DNA of 64,000 nt from Bradyrhizobium sp. DOA9. GTDB taxonomy: Bacteria; Pseudomonadota; Alphaproteobacteria; Rhizobiales; Xanthobacteraceae. The notes beneath the pieces were generated by a model. That model saw only the letters and a list, made by a program, of their open reading frames with translations. It was not told where the DNA came from and made no database searches. Below, in pieces: positions 1 through 8,707 of this stretch (position 1 is the first letter of the stretch; the number at the start of each line of letters is the position of its first letter). The position numbers were made by a program, and so were the translations under genes. The stretch is from positions 4,019,725 through 4,083,724 of the forward strand of contig NZ_DF820425.1 of the NCBI RefSeq assembly GCF_000617845.2. Reading direction: 5' to 3'.

Positions 1-471
1 ATCATTCAGAACGCGATCGACCTTTACAATCAGGCCGGCTTCGGCAAGTCGCCGCGGGTGGCCATCCTTTCCGCGGTCGAAACCGTCACGTCGAAGATTC
101 CGTCCACGATCGAGGCCGCGGCGCTCTGCAAGATGGCGGATCGCGGCCAGATCACGGGCGGCGTGCTCGATGGGCCGCTGGCGTTTGACAACGCGATCGA
201 CCTCGAATCGGCGCGGATCAAGGGCATCAAGTCCGAGGTGGCCGGTCGCGCTCAGATCCTCGTCGTGCCCGACCTCGAAGCGGGCAACATGCTTGCCAAG
301 AACCTCGCCTATTTCGCCAAGGCGGACGGCGCCGGGATTGTGCTCGGCGCACGCGTACCCGTCGTCCTGACCTCGCGTGCGGACAGCCCAAGGGCGCGGA
401 TGGCGTCCTGCGCGGTTGCTGCACTTTATGCTCACGCGCGGCGCCAGAAGGCGCCGACAGTCGCGGCGTGA
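1..471 (+). CDS. pta: phosphate acetyltransferase, 3' part
   Basis: The open frame enters from the left edge and codes the last 156 residues of a phosphate acetyl/butyryl transferase, which exchanges CoA on acetyl-CoA for phosphate to give acetyl phosphate. Recognisable family segments are the AILSAVETV strand, the GGVLDGPLAFDNAI loop, QILVVPDLEAGNMLAKNL and GIVLGARVPVVLTSRAD near the C-terminus. The stop lies just before the acetate kinase gene, so the two are co-transcribed and act in succession. In related rhizobia this protein is often a longer fusion with an enoyl-CoA hydratase-like N-terminus; the missing 5' part would decide that. The truncation is an effect of the window edge, not decay. 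Confidence 0.9.
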   Translation: MIQNAIDLYNQAGFGKSPRVAILSAVETVTSKIPSTIEAAALCKMADRGQITGGVLDGPLAFDNAIDLESARIKGIKSEVAGRAQILVVPDLEAGNMLAKNLAYFAKADGAGIVLGARVPVVLTSRADSPRARMASCAVAALYAHARRQKAPTVAA

Positions 472-476
472 CCGCC

Positions 477-1691
477 ATGGACAGCATCCTCGTCGTCAAC
501 GCCGGCTCCTCGAGCGTCAAGTTCCAGGTCTTTGCGGTCGAGGGTGAGGGCGTTCTGCGCCGCCTGATCAAGGGGCAGGTGGACGGCATCGGCAGCCGGC
601 CGCGCTTGCGGGCAAGCGGGGCGAGCAACGATCCCATGGCCGACCGGGCCTATCCGATCGAGACCATTCCGGACGTTCCCGCGGCGATGGACGTCGCAGG
701 GGCATGGCTCCGGAACGAAGCGCGCGTCAATCCATTGGCGGTCGGGCATCGCGTCGTCCATGGCGGGCCGGATTACGAGCGGCCGGTTCTCGTCGACCAT
801 GGCGTGGTGGCACGGCTGGAACGCTTCGTCACTTTGGCGCCACTGCACCAGCCGCACAATCTGGCGCCGATCCGCTCGATCCTGGCCAATTTCCCGACGA
901 TCCCGCAGGTCGCTTGCTTCGACACCGCGTTTCACCGCACCCACGGTCGGCTGGCGGATCATTACGCCATCCCCCACCAGCTCCACGCCGAAGGTGTGCG
1001 GCGCTACGGCTTTCACGGGCTGTCCTATGAGTACATCTCCAGGACCCTGCCGCAGATCGCCCCGGAGATCGCAAAGCGCCGGGTGATTGTCGCCCATCTC
1101 GGCAGTGGCGCGTCGATGTGCGCGATGAAGAATGGACTGAGCGTCGAGAGCACGATGGGATTCACCGCGCTCGACGGACTGCCGATGGGCACGCGTCCGG
1201 GCCAGCTCGATCCGGGGGTCGTGCTGTATCTCATGTCCGAGAAGGGGATGACGGCATCGAAGGTGCAGGATTTTCTCTATCGCGATTGTGGATTGAAGGG
1301 GCTTTCCGGGGTCAGCAACGACATGCGCGAGCTGGAGGCGAGCCTTGATCCGCAGGCGAAGCTGGCGGTGGACTATTTCGTCTATCGCATCGGCCTCAAC
1401 GCCGGCATGCTGGCGGCGGCGCTGCAGGGGATCGATGCCTTCGTCTTCACCGCCGGCATCGGCGAGAACTCGAGTAGCATCCGCGCGCGTGTGGCGGAGC
1501 AGCTCGGCTGGCTTGGCGTGGCGCTCGATCCTGCCGAGAACACGCGCCATTCGCGGCTGATATCGGCAAAGACGAGTCTCGTTCCGGTCTACGTCGTCCC
1601 GACCGACGAGGAGCTCATGATCGCGCAGCACACACTGACGCTGTTGATGAACGGCCAATCGCCCAACCCCAGACGAGAGAGGGTGTCATGA
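477..1691 (+). CDS. ackA: acetate kinase
   Basis: Acetate/propionate kinase, 404 residues, a normal family length. It interconverts acetyl phosphate plus ADP with acetate plus ATP in the cytoplasm. The N-terminal phosphate-binding segment NAGSSSVKF begins at residue 8. Further family signatures follow in order: ACFDTAFH, RRYGFHGLSYEYI, HLGSGASMCA, the GMPTRTG-like stretch MGTRPGQLDPG, SGVSNDMRELE and FTAGIGENSSSIR. The ATG at 477 puts the start right before the ILVVNAGSS strand, as usual; a GTG at 468 overlapping the pta stop is an alternative. The 3' end overlaps fabI by four bases (ATGA), so pta-ackA-fabI form one operon. Confidence 0.95.
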   Translation: MDSILVVNAGSSSVKFQVFAVEGEGVLRRLIKGQVDGIGSRPRLRASGASNDPMADRAYPIETIPDVPAAMDVAGAWLRNEARVNPLAVGHRVVHGGPDYERPVLVDHGVVARLERFVTLAPLHQPHNLAPIRSILANFPTIPQVACFDTAFHRTHGRLADHYAIPHQLHAEGVRRYGFHGLSYEYISRTLPQIAPEIAKRRVIVAHLGSGASMCAMKNGLSVESTMGFTALDGLPMGTRPGQLDPGVVLYLMSEKGMTASKVQDFLYRDCGLKGLSGVSNDMRELEASLDPQAKLAVDYFVYRIGLNAGMLAAALQGIDAFVFTAGIGENSSSIRARVAEQLGWLGVALDPAENTRHSRLISAKTSLVPVYVVPTDEELMIAQHTLTLLMNGQSPNPRRERVS

Positions 1692-2476
1692 TTCCAGTAT
1701 TTCCGGACAGCAAGGTTGCTCTGAAGGGGAAAAAGGGCCTCGTCGTCGGCATCGCCAACGACCAGTCGATCGCCTGGGGCTGTGCCAGGGCGTTTCGTGC
1801 GCTCGGCGCCGATCTCGCCGTCACCTATCTGAACGATCGCGCCAAGAAGCACGTCGAGCCGCTGGCGCAGGCCCTCGAGGCGCCGATCTTCCTGCCGCTC
1901 GACGTCATGGTCGAGGGCCAGACCGAGGCGGTGTTCGAGCGGATCAAGTCGGAGTGGGGACAACTCGATTTCCTGCTTCATTCCATTGCCTTCTCGCCGA
2001 AGGAAGCATTGCACGGCCGCGTCGTCGATGTCGGCCGCGACGGCTTTCTGAAGACCATGGACGTCTCCTGCTGGTCGTTCCTGCGGATGGCGCATCTTGC
2101 CGAACCCTTGATGAAGAACGGCGGCACGATGTTCACCATGACCTATTACGGCAGCCAGATGGTGGTGGAGAACTACAACATCATGGGCGTCGCCAAGGCG
2201 GCGCTGGAGGCCGCGGTTCGCTATGCCGCTGCCGAGCTCGGTCCGAAGGGCATCCGCGTGCACGCGATCTCGCCGGGACCGCTCGCCACCCGCGCGGCCT
2301 CGGGCATTCCGGAGTTCGACGAGCTGATGGACAAGGCGCAATCCAAGGCGCCCTCGCGCAGTCTCGTCAGCATCGACGATGTCGGCAATGCCACCGCGTT
2401 TCTGGCGCTCGACGGCGCCAAGCTGATCACCGGCGGCGTGCTCTACATCGACGGCGGCTATCACATCATCGATTGA
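1688..2476 (+). CDS. fabI: enoyl-[acyl-carrier-protein] reductase FabI
   Basis: NADH-dependent enoyl-ACP reductase of the divergent SDR class, 262 residues, catalysing the last step of each fatty acid elongation cycle. The nucleotide-binding segment GIANDQSIAWG (residues 21-31) has the FabI spacing rather than the classical TGxxxGxG. The active pair Tyr163 and Lys170 fits the Y-x6-K pattern in YNIMGVAK, with ISPGPLATRAASGI downstream as the substrate-binding loop. Translation is coupled to ackA through an ATGA overlap. The pairing of acetate activation with an enoyl reductase is consistent with supply of acetyl units to lipid synthesis. It may be one of several FabI paralogues in such genomes. 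Confidence 0.93.
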   Translation: MIPVFPDSKVALKGKKGLVVGIANDQSIAWGCARAFRALGADLAVTYLNDRAKKHVEPLAQALEAPIFLPLDVMVEGQTEAVFERIKSEWGQLDFLLHSIAFSPKEALHGRVVDVGRDGFLKTMDVSCWSFLRMAHLAEPLMKNGGTMFTMTYYGSQMVVENYNIMGVAKAALEAAVRYAAAELGPKGIRVHAISPGPLATRAASGIPEFDELMDKAQSKAPSRSLVSIDDVGNATAFLALDGAKLITGGVLYIDGGYHIID

Positions 2477-2619
2477 CCCGCGCGTTGCCGCCGCGCAGAG
2501 CTCCGGCGACCCTCCGGCGATCCATGGGCTGATGGTGACATATTGCCAGTGTTTTGCCCGACGGCGCAACGGCTCCGGCGCGAATCCGGAGTGAACAAGA
2601 AATACCTCAGTCAAATCAG

Positions 2620-2650
2620 CCCCATGTCTACTGTGCATGGGGTTGTTTTT
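2620..2650 (+). terminator. rho-independent terminator after fabI
   Basis: CCCCATG and CATGGGG form a 7-bp perfect stem around a 9-nt loop, followed by TTGTTTTT. It sits about 145 bp after the fabI stop and 12 bp before the end of the minus-strand maoC-like gene, so it can end the + operon. Confidence 0.7.
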
Positions 2651-2662
2651 CGACTCTTTGAT

Positions 2663-3121
2663 TCAGCGATAGTGCAGCGCGATCAATTCGGCCACGCAGG
2701 CCGGCTTCTTGCCGCCCTCGATCTCGATCACGAGGTGATAATTGACGCGCAGCCCGTCCGGCGGCACGTCCTCAGCTTCGGCGATCGTGACCCGGCCGCG
2801 CAGCTTCGAGCCCGCCGGCACCGGCGCAAGATACCTGATCCGGTCCGCGCCGTAATTGAGCGTGTTGCGCAGCCCCTTCAGGCCGATGACCGAGCGGATG
2901 AACAGCGGTGCAAGGGCAAGCGAGAGCAGGCCATGGGCGATGGTCTTGCCGCCCGGCATCTCCTGCCTGGCGCGCTCCTGGTCGACATGGATCCATTGCT
3001 CGTCGCAGGTCGCTTCGGCGAACTGGTTGATGCGGTCCTGCGTGATCTCGATCCAGTCGCTGGCGCCGATCTCGGTGCCGATTGCAGATTTGATCTCGTT
3101 GAAGTCGCTGAATGTTCGCAT
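2663..3121 (-). CDS. MaoC family (R)-specific enoyl-CoA hydratase
   Basis: A single hot-dog fold hydratase of 152 residues. The family active-site pattern is complete: Asp40 and His45 in CDEQWIHVDQERA, then GGKTIAHGLL (residues 57-66). Such enzymes hydrate trans-2-enoyl-CoA to (R)-3-hydroxyacyl-CoA and can link beta-oxidation with polyhydroxyalkanoate synthesis. It is the last gene of a minus-strand operon behind the two CoA-transferase subunits, 7 bp after scoB. That context points to acyl-CoA metabolism, but the substrate chain length cannot be read from the sequence. Confidence 0.88.
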   Translation of the reverse strand: MRTFSDFNEIKSAIGTEIGASDWIEITQDRINQFAEATCDEQWIHVDQERARQEMPGGKTIAHGLLSLALAPLFIRSVIGLKGLRNTLNYGADRIRYLAPVPAGSKLRGRVTIAEAEDVPPDGLRVNYHLVIEIEGGKKPACVAELIALHYR

Positions 3122-3128
3122 GGGCCGT

Positions 3129-3779
3129 CTAGATCCTCATCTCCGGAACGTTGTCGGGAATGGCGAGCTCGGCCTCGGTCAGCGCCAGGACCTCGCCGAC
3201 GCTCATGCCGGGTGCCGTTTCCAGCAGCGTCGCCTTGCCCGCGGGAAAACCGATCACCGCCATGTCGGTCACGACGAGGTCGACAGGGCGCGCCGAGGTC
3301 AGCGGCAGCGAGCATTTCGCCACGATCTTTGACTTGCCCTTGGCGGCGTGCTGCATGGCGACGATCACGCGCTTGGCGCCGGTGACGAGGTCCATGGCGC
3401 CGCCCATGCCCGGGACCATCTTGCCCGGGATCATCCAGTTGGCGAGATGGCCGTGCGCATCGACCTGGAGGCCGCCGAGCACGGTAACGTCGACGTGGCC
3501 CCCACGGATCAGTCCGAACGACATCGCGCTGTCGAAGGTGGAGGCGCCCGGCAGCGCGCTGATCGGGCGTCCGCCGGCATCGGTGAGCGTCGGATGCGCC
3601 ATGCCCTGCTCGGGGATCGGCCCGGTGCCGATCAGTCCGTTCTCGGACTGGAAGAACACCTTCAGGTCCGACGGCACGTAATTGGCGACCAGGGTCGGAA
3701 TGCCGATGCCGAGATTGACGAGATTGCCGCTCCTCAGCTCCTTGGCGACACGCCGGGCGATGATGATCTGGGGATCCAT
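3129..3779 (-). CDS. scoB: 3-oxoacid CoA-transferase subunit B
   Basis: Beta subunit of a class I CoA-transferase, 216 residues. The catalytic glutamate is Glu46 in the FFQSENGLIG motif, where the covalent glutamyl-CoA intermediate forms. GGHVDVTVLGGLQVDAHGHLANWMIPGK follows the family pattern. It pairs with the subunit A gene directly upstream (4 bp apart) to move CoA between succinate and 3-oxoacids such as acetoacetate. Whether the true acceptor is acetoacetate, 3-oxoadipate or another acid is not decided; no ring-cleavage genes are adjacent, which favours the acetoacetate type. Confidence 0.88.
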   Translation of the reverse strand: MDPQIIIARRVAKELRSGNLVNLGIGIPTLVANYVPSDLKVFFQSENGLIGTGPIPEQGMAHPTLTDAGGRPISALPGASTFDSAMSFGLIRGGHVDVTVLGGLQVDAHGHLANWMIPGKMVPGMGGAMDLVTGAKRVIVAMQHAAKGKSKIVAKCSLPLTSARPVDLVVTDMAVIGFPAGKATLLETAPGMSVGEVLALTEAELAIPDNVPEMRI

Positions 3780-3783
3780 GATG

Positions 3784-4431
3784 TCACCCGTTGGTGATGA
3801 GATAGTCGACGAGCGGCGCGGGGGTGACGACGTGATCGGGCGCGATCACGCCGACGGGGACGATATGCTCCGCCGTCACGATGACGGTGTCGGCCGCCAT
3901 CGCCATGACCGGGTTGAAATTGCGTGAGGTGAGCGCGTAGGCGAGGTTGCCGAGGTAATCGGCGAGAAAGGCGTGCACCAATGCGAACTGCGCCCGCAGC
4001 GCCGTCTCCAGCAGGAACGGCTTGCCGTCGACCTCGATCTGGCGCTTGCCTTCGGCCACCAGCGTTCCGACGCCGGTCGGCGTCAGCACGCCGCCGAGGC
4101 CGCATCCGCCGGCGCGGATGCGCTCGACGAAGGTGCCTTGCGGCACGAGATCGACGGTGATCTGGTTCGCCAGCATCTGCTGCTGCGCCTTCGGATTGAG
4201 GCCGATATGCGTTGCCGTCAGCTTCGCCACCAGCGCCTGATCGAACAGCTTGCCGACGCCCTTGCCGGGCGTGGCGGCGTCGTTCGAGATCAAGGTCAGA
4301 CCTGTCTTCCTCTGGCGCACGACTTCGTCGAGCAGCCGCTCCGGCGTTCCAACGCCCATGAACCCGCCAACCATGACGCTGGCGCCCGCCGGGATCATCG
4401 CAACGGCTTCTTCGACGGAAACGGCCTTCAT
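3784..4431 (-). CDS. scoA: 3-oxoacid CoA-transferase subunit A
   Basis: Alpha subunit of a class I CoA-transferase, 215 residues. The glycine-rich CoA-binding segment VGGFMGVGTPERLL is at residues 21-34, and GCGLGGVLTPTGVGT and the EHIVPVGVIAPDHVVTPAPLVDY tail are typical. First gene of the minus-strand trio scoA-scoB-maoC; the close spacing indicates one transcript. It should form a heteromer with the downstream subunit B. Confidence 0.88.
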   Translation of the reverse strand: MKAVSVEEAVAMIPAGASVMVGGFMGVGTPERLLDEVVRQRKTGLTLISNDAATPGKGVGKLFDQALVAKLTATHIGLNPKAQQQMLANQITVDLVPQGTFVERIRAGGCGLGGVLTPTGVGTLVAEGKRQIEVDGKPFLLETALRAQFALVHAFLADYLGNLAYALTSRNFNPVMAMAADTVIVTAEHIVPVGVIAPDHVVTPAPLVDYLITNG

Positions 4432-4532
4432 GATCGAAACTCCCGGTCGGCCGACGATGGCTGAAGGGCGGTAATGTGCGGATGTTGGCGGGCGGGGGGC
4501 GGGCTCCCTTGATCTGGGTCAAGGCTTCCGGA

Positions 4533-5135
4533 TCATTCCGCTCCGGCTGCGTCGATGCCGATGCTTTCGAGTGTCTCGCGCCAGAGCTTGCGAACACCGG
4601 CATGGCGCTGCTCGAGTGCCGCGTTCACCGCATCCCGGTATGGAGCGAGCTCGGAGCCTCTCAGGAACAGGATCTGGGCTTGCAGCAGCCGGCCGCTCTC
4701 GAGTTCGATGCGGCGCAGCGCCATGACGAAGGGATCCTGCGGATTGGCTTCGACCGGCAGCAGCGCAGCGGGCCTGATGCCGGCGTGCACGGCATGGGCG
4801 AGCGTTGCGAGGTGGACCGCCTGGGCAAGCCGAGGATCCGTGATCTCTGCGAGCGGCGCAGGAAGCCAGGCGGTCTCCCAGGTCATCAGCATATATCCCA
4901 GGGCGATATCGGGGACCCAGGAGGTGGCGCGCATGAGCAGGGAGACGATCTCGGTCTCGCGATAGAACTGTGCGTTCAATTCGGTCTGCCAGGCCGCTTC
5001 GAACCTTGCCGGCAGCGAAAGGGCAAATTGCCGCGCCAGGGCACCATGCGCCGAGATCAGGAACGCGCCGACCCGCGATTGTTGCCGCGGTGGAATGCGG
5101 CCGTCGGGATCGAGCGGACCGAGGAAGCCGCTCAT
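4533..5135 (-). CDS. conserved hypothetical protein coupled to an alpha/beta hydrolase
   Basis: A 200-residue protein that I do not recognise. It has no signal peptide or obvious membrane segment and looks mostly alpha-helical, rich in Ala, Leu, Arg and Glu. Notable stretches are FEAAWQTELNAQFYRETEIVS near residue 45 and SGRLLQAQILFLRGSELAPYRDAV in the last third. Its start overlaps the stop of the upstream hydrolase gene by four bases (ATGA), so translation is coupled and the two probably act together. One possibility is a helical accessory to a lipid or polyester hydrolase, but nothing in the sequence proves it. Confidence 0.7.
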   Translation of the reverse strand: MSGFLGPLDPDGRIPPRQQSRVGAFLISAHGALARQFALSLPARFEAAWQTELNAQFYRETEIVSLLMRATSWVPDIALGYMLMTWETAWLPAPLAEITDPRLAQAVHLATLAHAVHAGIRPAALLPVEANPQDPFVMALRRIELESGRLLQAQILFLRGSELAPYRDAVNAALEQRHAGVRKLWRETLESIGIDAAGAE

Positions 5136-6058
5136 GGCATCGCTCTCCTGACCGGGATGGCACGCAGATGGTCGTAGCCGTCGGGGAACGGCGTCAGCTC
5201 CCCGCCGGCCTCATCCGGTGCCACCCAGATGGATTGTTGTCCCTCCCATCGCCCGGCCAGCACGTCATCGGCGAAGCGCGCCAGCAGGTCCGCCGTCAGC
5301 GCGCCCTTTTCCAGCGTGAAGGCATGATAGGCCTTGGGAATGATGACCAAGGAGCTGTTGAGGATTTCGAGGCGCAAGGTTTCGTGGAGACCCCGCGGCG
5401 TGAGAAAATCGAACTCGCCGTTGAGGATCATGGTCGGAACGGCGATCGCGGACAGGCGCGGCGTGAGCGGCTGGAAGTCGAGGAAGGATTCCATCAGGTT
5501 CTGAAGCGCGAAGACGTCGTTGACCAACCAACCTTGCCGCTTCACGCTGTCGAGCTTGTCCAGCAGCGGCTTCAGCCATTGGTCGGAGAGGTTCATGGGC
5601 AACAGGAGATCCTGGAGGTAACTTGTGCCGCCGAGGATCAGGCCGGTCCGTAGCGCATTGCCGAGCAGCAAGAGTTGCGGCGACAGCTCCGCAAAGCAGC
5701 TCATCGGCACGAGCCCGGCCAGTCGCTTGCCATGCTCGATCGCATATCGCAGCGCGATCAGGCCGCCGAAGCTGATCCCGCTCAGAAAGACCGGACCGTC
5801 CCCCAGTTCGTCGATCAAAAGGCGCAAGGCGGCGACCTGGTCGTCCTGGCTGATGAAGAGCGTCGGCTTGTCGGAGGCGCCCTGGCCCAGCAGATCGAAG
5901 GTCGCAACGCGAAAGCCTCGCGCCGGCAAGGCCTCGCGATAAGCGCCCCACAACTCGGAATATTGCGTCAGCCCGTTCACGAGAACATAGGCCGGTGCGC
6001 CCGCCGGTCCGTCGAGCTCATAGCGGATCCGGTATGAGCCGTGGCTGAGGAAAGGCAT
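5132..6058 (-). CDS. alpha/beta hydrolase
   Basis: A cytoplasmic alpha/beta hydrolase of 308 residues. The nucleophile elbow is GISFGG with Ser96, the oxyanion region is YVLVNGLTQYSELW (about residues 24-37), and AYHAFTLEKG near the C-terminus supplies the likely catalytic His. LLGQGASDKP after strand 4 is typical of esterase or lactonase members. It is the first gene of a two-gene minus-strand operon with the unrecognised 4533-5135 gene. Substrate unknown; a thioesterase or depolymerase-like role would suit the neighbouring lipid genes but is inference. Confidence 0.85.
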   Translation of the reverse strand: MPFLSHGSYRIRYELDGPAGAPAYVLVNGLTQYSELWGAYREALPARGFRVATFDLLGQGASDKPTLFISQDDQVAALRLLIDELGDGPVFLSGISFGGLIALRYAIEHGKRLAGLVPMSCFAELSPQLLLLGNALRTGLILGGTSYLQDLLLPMNLSDQWLKPLLDKLDSVKRQGWLVNDVFALQNLMESFLDFQPLTPRLSAIAVPTMILNGEFDFLTPRGLHETLRLEILNSSLVIIPKAYHAFTLEKGALTADLLARFADDVLAGRWEGQQSIWVAPDEAGGELTPFPDGYDHLRAIPVRRAMP

Positions 6059-6190
6059 CGCGCGGGTACTGCCGGTGTTTTGATGCCCGCGATCCTCGAT
6101 CTCCGCGAGCGGATTCCATTGAGCTAGATCAAACCTTCCCGTGCCGCCGTGCCTAGCGTCTCGAGAAAATCTTCACGGGAGGATCGCATC

Positions 6191-8698
6191 ATGGCCGGAC
6201 AAGATGCGTTGAAGCGTTGCCTGTTGGGCTTGATCGTGCTGCTGCTCGGAACGGCGATCGCAACCGCACAGCCTTTCACGCGCCGCTCGTCGCAGGTGCA
6301 GCATGACGGGCTGAAGAAGACCTACGAGATCGCCAACTTCCGTCTCGGCGGCAAGTACGACCTGTCCGCCCCCTCCAAATGGGAGAACGGGGGCGAGGGC
6401 GGCGTCACGCTGGAATCGCTCGGGGCCGGTAAGCTGCGTACGGCTTACATCGCCGTCGGCAACGCAAGGCGCAACGCGGCCGGCGAGATCACCAACGCCA
6501 TCGTGATCAACTCCTATTATTCAGGCGATTCCACCGACATGTACGAGCAGTGGGTCAAAGGTGCGCCGTTGTCGGGCGGCGTGCCGATCATCGGTCCGGG
6601 CCGGCCGATCGACACGGATCGCTACTATGTCATCATGGTCGATCCGCTCGGCACTTGGGGCGCGAGCAAGCCGTCCGACGGTCTCGGCATCAAGTTTCCG
6701 CAGTACAGCTATTATGACATGGTGCAGGCGAACTACCGCCTGCTGCGCGACGAGTTGAAGGTCGCGCGCGTCGCACTGGTGACCGGCGTCTCGATGGGCG
6801 GCACGCAGACCTATGTCTGGGGCGTGATGCATCCGGAATATGTCAGCGCCCTGATGCCGATCGGCGGCACGACGCAATCGGATGGCGACGACCCCGTCGG
6901 CAACTGGACCTTCCAGATGATGACGGCCGCGATCCAGGGTGATCCGGTCTGGCAGGCGACCAAGGGCGACTATTACAAGCTCCCGAAGGAAAAGCATCCG
7001 GTGCCCGGCGTGGCCTTCGGCTGGTCGATCCTCGGCATGACGGGTTATGATTTCGCCTTCCGCACGACCCAGAATTGGGCGGCGGTACAGCCCGAGATTT
7101 TCTATTGGGATCCGCCGAACGAGAAGGCCGGCCTCAACGTCACCAATCGCGCCAAGCTCTACGATGCGGTCGACCTCGTCTGGCGCAACCGGGTCGGCGA
7201 GACCCATAACGTCAATCCCTATCTCGGTCGCATTCAGGCCCGCACGCTGGTGATGCACATCACCAACGACCTCTGGCTGAACTTCAAGCTGGCGCAGAAG
7301 GCCGTCGATCGCGTGCCCGGCGCCGATCTCATCGCGCAGGAGAGTCCGGTCGCACATTACGGCGTGTTCCCGATCATCAACCAGCGCAAGAACGATCCGA
7401 AGTTCGTCGCCTTCATGGATGACGTGGCGGCCCTCGACCGCGCCCAGCAATTCGTCGACAAGAATTACCGCGTGCCCGACGTCGCCCAGACCATCGATCC
7501 CAAGAAGTCGTTCTGGAAGGCCTATGTGACCTATCCCTATCCGGTCAAATTCGGCAGTGCCAAGGACAAGAGCGGCAATTCCTGGGAAATCGGTTACATG
7601 GACGAGTATGCCGGCGCGGACAAGGATCCGAAGGTGCTCGTGATCATCCACGGCAAGGGCGCGTTCGGCGGCCATTACGGCAACGTCATGCAGTACGCGC
7701 TCCGCAGCGGCCTGCGCGTGATCGTGCCCGACCTGCCGCATTACGGCATGTCGGGGCCCGGCAATCTCGACAAGAACCCGGCTCGTACGATGCAGGACAT
7801 GCGCGAGGTGATCTACGACCTCGTGGTCAACCAGCTCGGCGTCAAGAAGGCGTATTATCTCGGTCACTCGCTCGGCGGCCAGTTCGTGGTGGGCTACGCC
7901 CTGACCTGGCCGGATGCGGTGCAGGGCCTCGCCCTGGAAGCGCCGTCCGGCCTCGAGGAATATCCGCGTGAGATCACGATCGCCAAGGACAAGAAGGCGC
8001 CGCTGTTCGCCGACGGCCTCGGCCGCGACTTCGACAAGTGGAAGCAGGTCTGGGACCAGACCGGTATTCTCGCCGCGGAGAAGGCGCGCAGCGAGCAGAA
8101 CATCCGCGACTTCTTCTATTTCAAGAAGCGTGACCCGGACAGCGGCGTGGTGTCGGCTGCGAAGAGCGGCTACTTTTTCAGCGACAGCGAATATGCCCGC
8201 TTCCACACCGAGCAGCGCGTCGGGCTCACCAAGGGCAACCCGAAGGAGCTCGATCAGTGGTGCAACGTCTTCATCTTCGACATCTACACGATCGGTGCCG
8301 AACTCCAGCAGGATGACCCGAAGAACCTCTATGAGCGGGTGACCCAGATCAAAGCGCCGATCTTCCTGGCGTTCGGCGACAAGGAGCCGTTTATTCCGAC
8401 GCCTGCGTTCAACGGGCTGACGGACCTCGGCCGCGACGTCATCACGCCGTTCATGACGCGGATGACCAATGCCGGCAACCGGCCGATGCTCAAGATCTAT
8501 CCGGAGACCGGGCACTTCATCCACACCGACAATCCGGTGGAATACGCCGCCGATGTCGTGGATTTCGTGACCAAGGGTGAGGTGGACACATCATCGCCGC
8601 TCGGTACCGATCGCATGATCAAGGGTGCCGTCGTCTCGGCCCTGCCAGTGGCGCCGACACCGCCCGGCGCGGCACCGACGGCTGGCCTCAACAAATAG
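6191..8698 (+). CDS. secreted protein with two alpha/beta hydrolase domains
   Basis: An 835-residue protein starting at ATG 6191, preceded by a good GGGAGGA ribosome site. It begins with a signal peptide (basic KRC, the hydrophobic LLGLIVLLLGTAIATA, cut near AQP), so it is exported. The first half resembles the homoserine acetyltransferase branch, with nucleophile elbow GVSMGG and a later Asp (HITNDLW) and His (AHYGVFP). The second half is a separate hydrolase with GHSLGG, a FGDKEPF acid loop and His in ETGHFIHTDNP. Both catalytic triads look intact, which is unusual for tandem hydrolases. The gene downstream is another hydrolase 9 bp away. Substrate unknown. Confidence 0.8.
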   Translation: MAGQDALKRCLLGLIVLLLGTAIATAQPFTRRSSQVQHDGLKKTYEIANFRLGGKYDLSAPSKWENGGEGGVTLESLGAGKLRTAYIAVGNARRNAAGEITNAIVINSYYSGDSTDMYEQWVKGAPLSGGVPIIGPGRPIDTDRYYVIMVDPLGTWGASKPSDGLGIKFPQYSYYDMVQANYRLLRDELKVARVALVTGVSMGGTQTYVWGVMHPEYVSALMPIGGTTQSDGDDPVGNWTFQMMTAAIQGDPVWQATKGDYYKLPKEKHPVPGVAFGWSILGMTGYDFAFRTTQNWAAVQPEIFYWDPPNEKAGLNVTNRAKLYDAVDLVWRNRVGETHNVNPYLGRIQARTLVMHITNDLWLNFKLAQKAVDRVPGADLIAQESPVAHYGVFPIINQRKNDPKFVAFMDDVAALDRAQQFVDKNYRVPDVAQTIDPKKSFWKAYVTYPYPVKFGSAKDKSGNSWEIGYMDEYAGADKDPKVLVIIHGKGAFGGHYGNVMQYALRSGLRVIVPDLPHYGMSGPGNLDKNPARTMQDMREVIYDLVVNQLGVKKAYYLGHSLGGQFVVGYALTWPDAVQGLALEAPSGLEEYPREITIAKDKKAPLFADGLGRDFDKWKQVWDQTGILAAEKARSEQNIRDFFYFKKRDPDSGVVSAAKSGYFFSDSEYARFHTEQRVGLTKGNPKELDQWCNVFIFDIYTIGAELQQDDPKNLYERVTQIKAPIFLAFGDKEPFIPTPAFNGLTDLGRDVITPFMTRMTNAGNRPMLKIYPETGHFIHTDNPVEYAADVVDFVTKGEVDTSSPLGTDRMIKGAVVSALPVAPTPPGAAPTAGLNK

Positions 8699-8707
8699 GG
8701 CCCGGCG

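Noticed and set aside
432..1658. 408-residue open frame on the minus strand
   Set aside because: Antisense of ackA, with Arg/His-rich composition and no recognisable family.
2533..2556. Short word TGCCAGTGTTTTGCCCGA, echoed by TGCCGGTGTTTTGATGCCCG near 6069
   Set aside because: Only two partial matches in intergenic DNA; possibly a dispersed genomic repeat, but not enough to define one here.
6521..8524. 667-residue open frame on the minus strand
   Set aside because: It is antisense to the two-domain secreted hydrolase and has no domain; long antisense frames are common in high-GC DNA.
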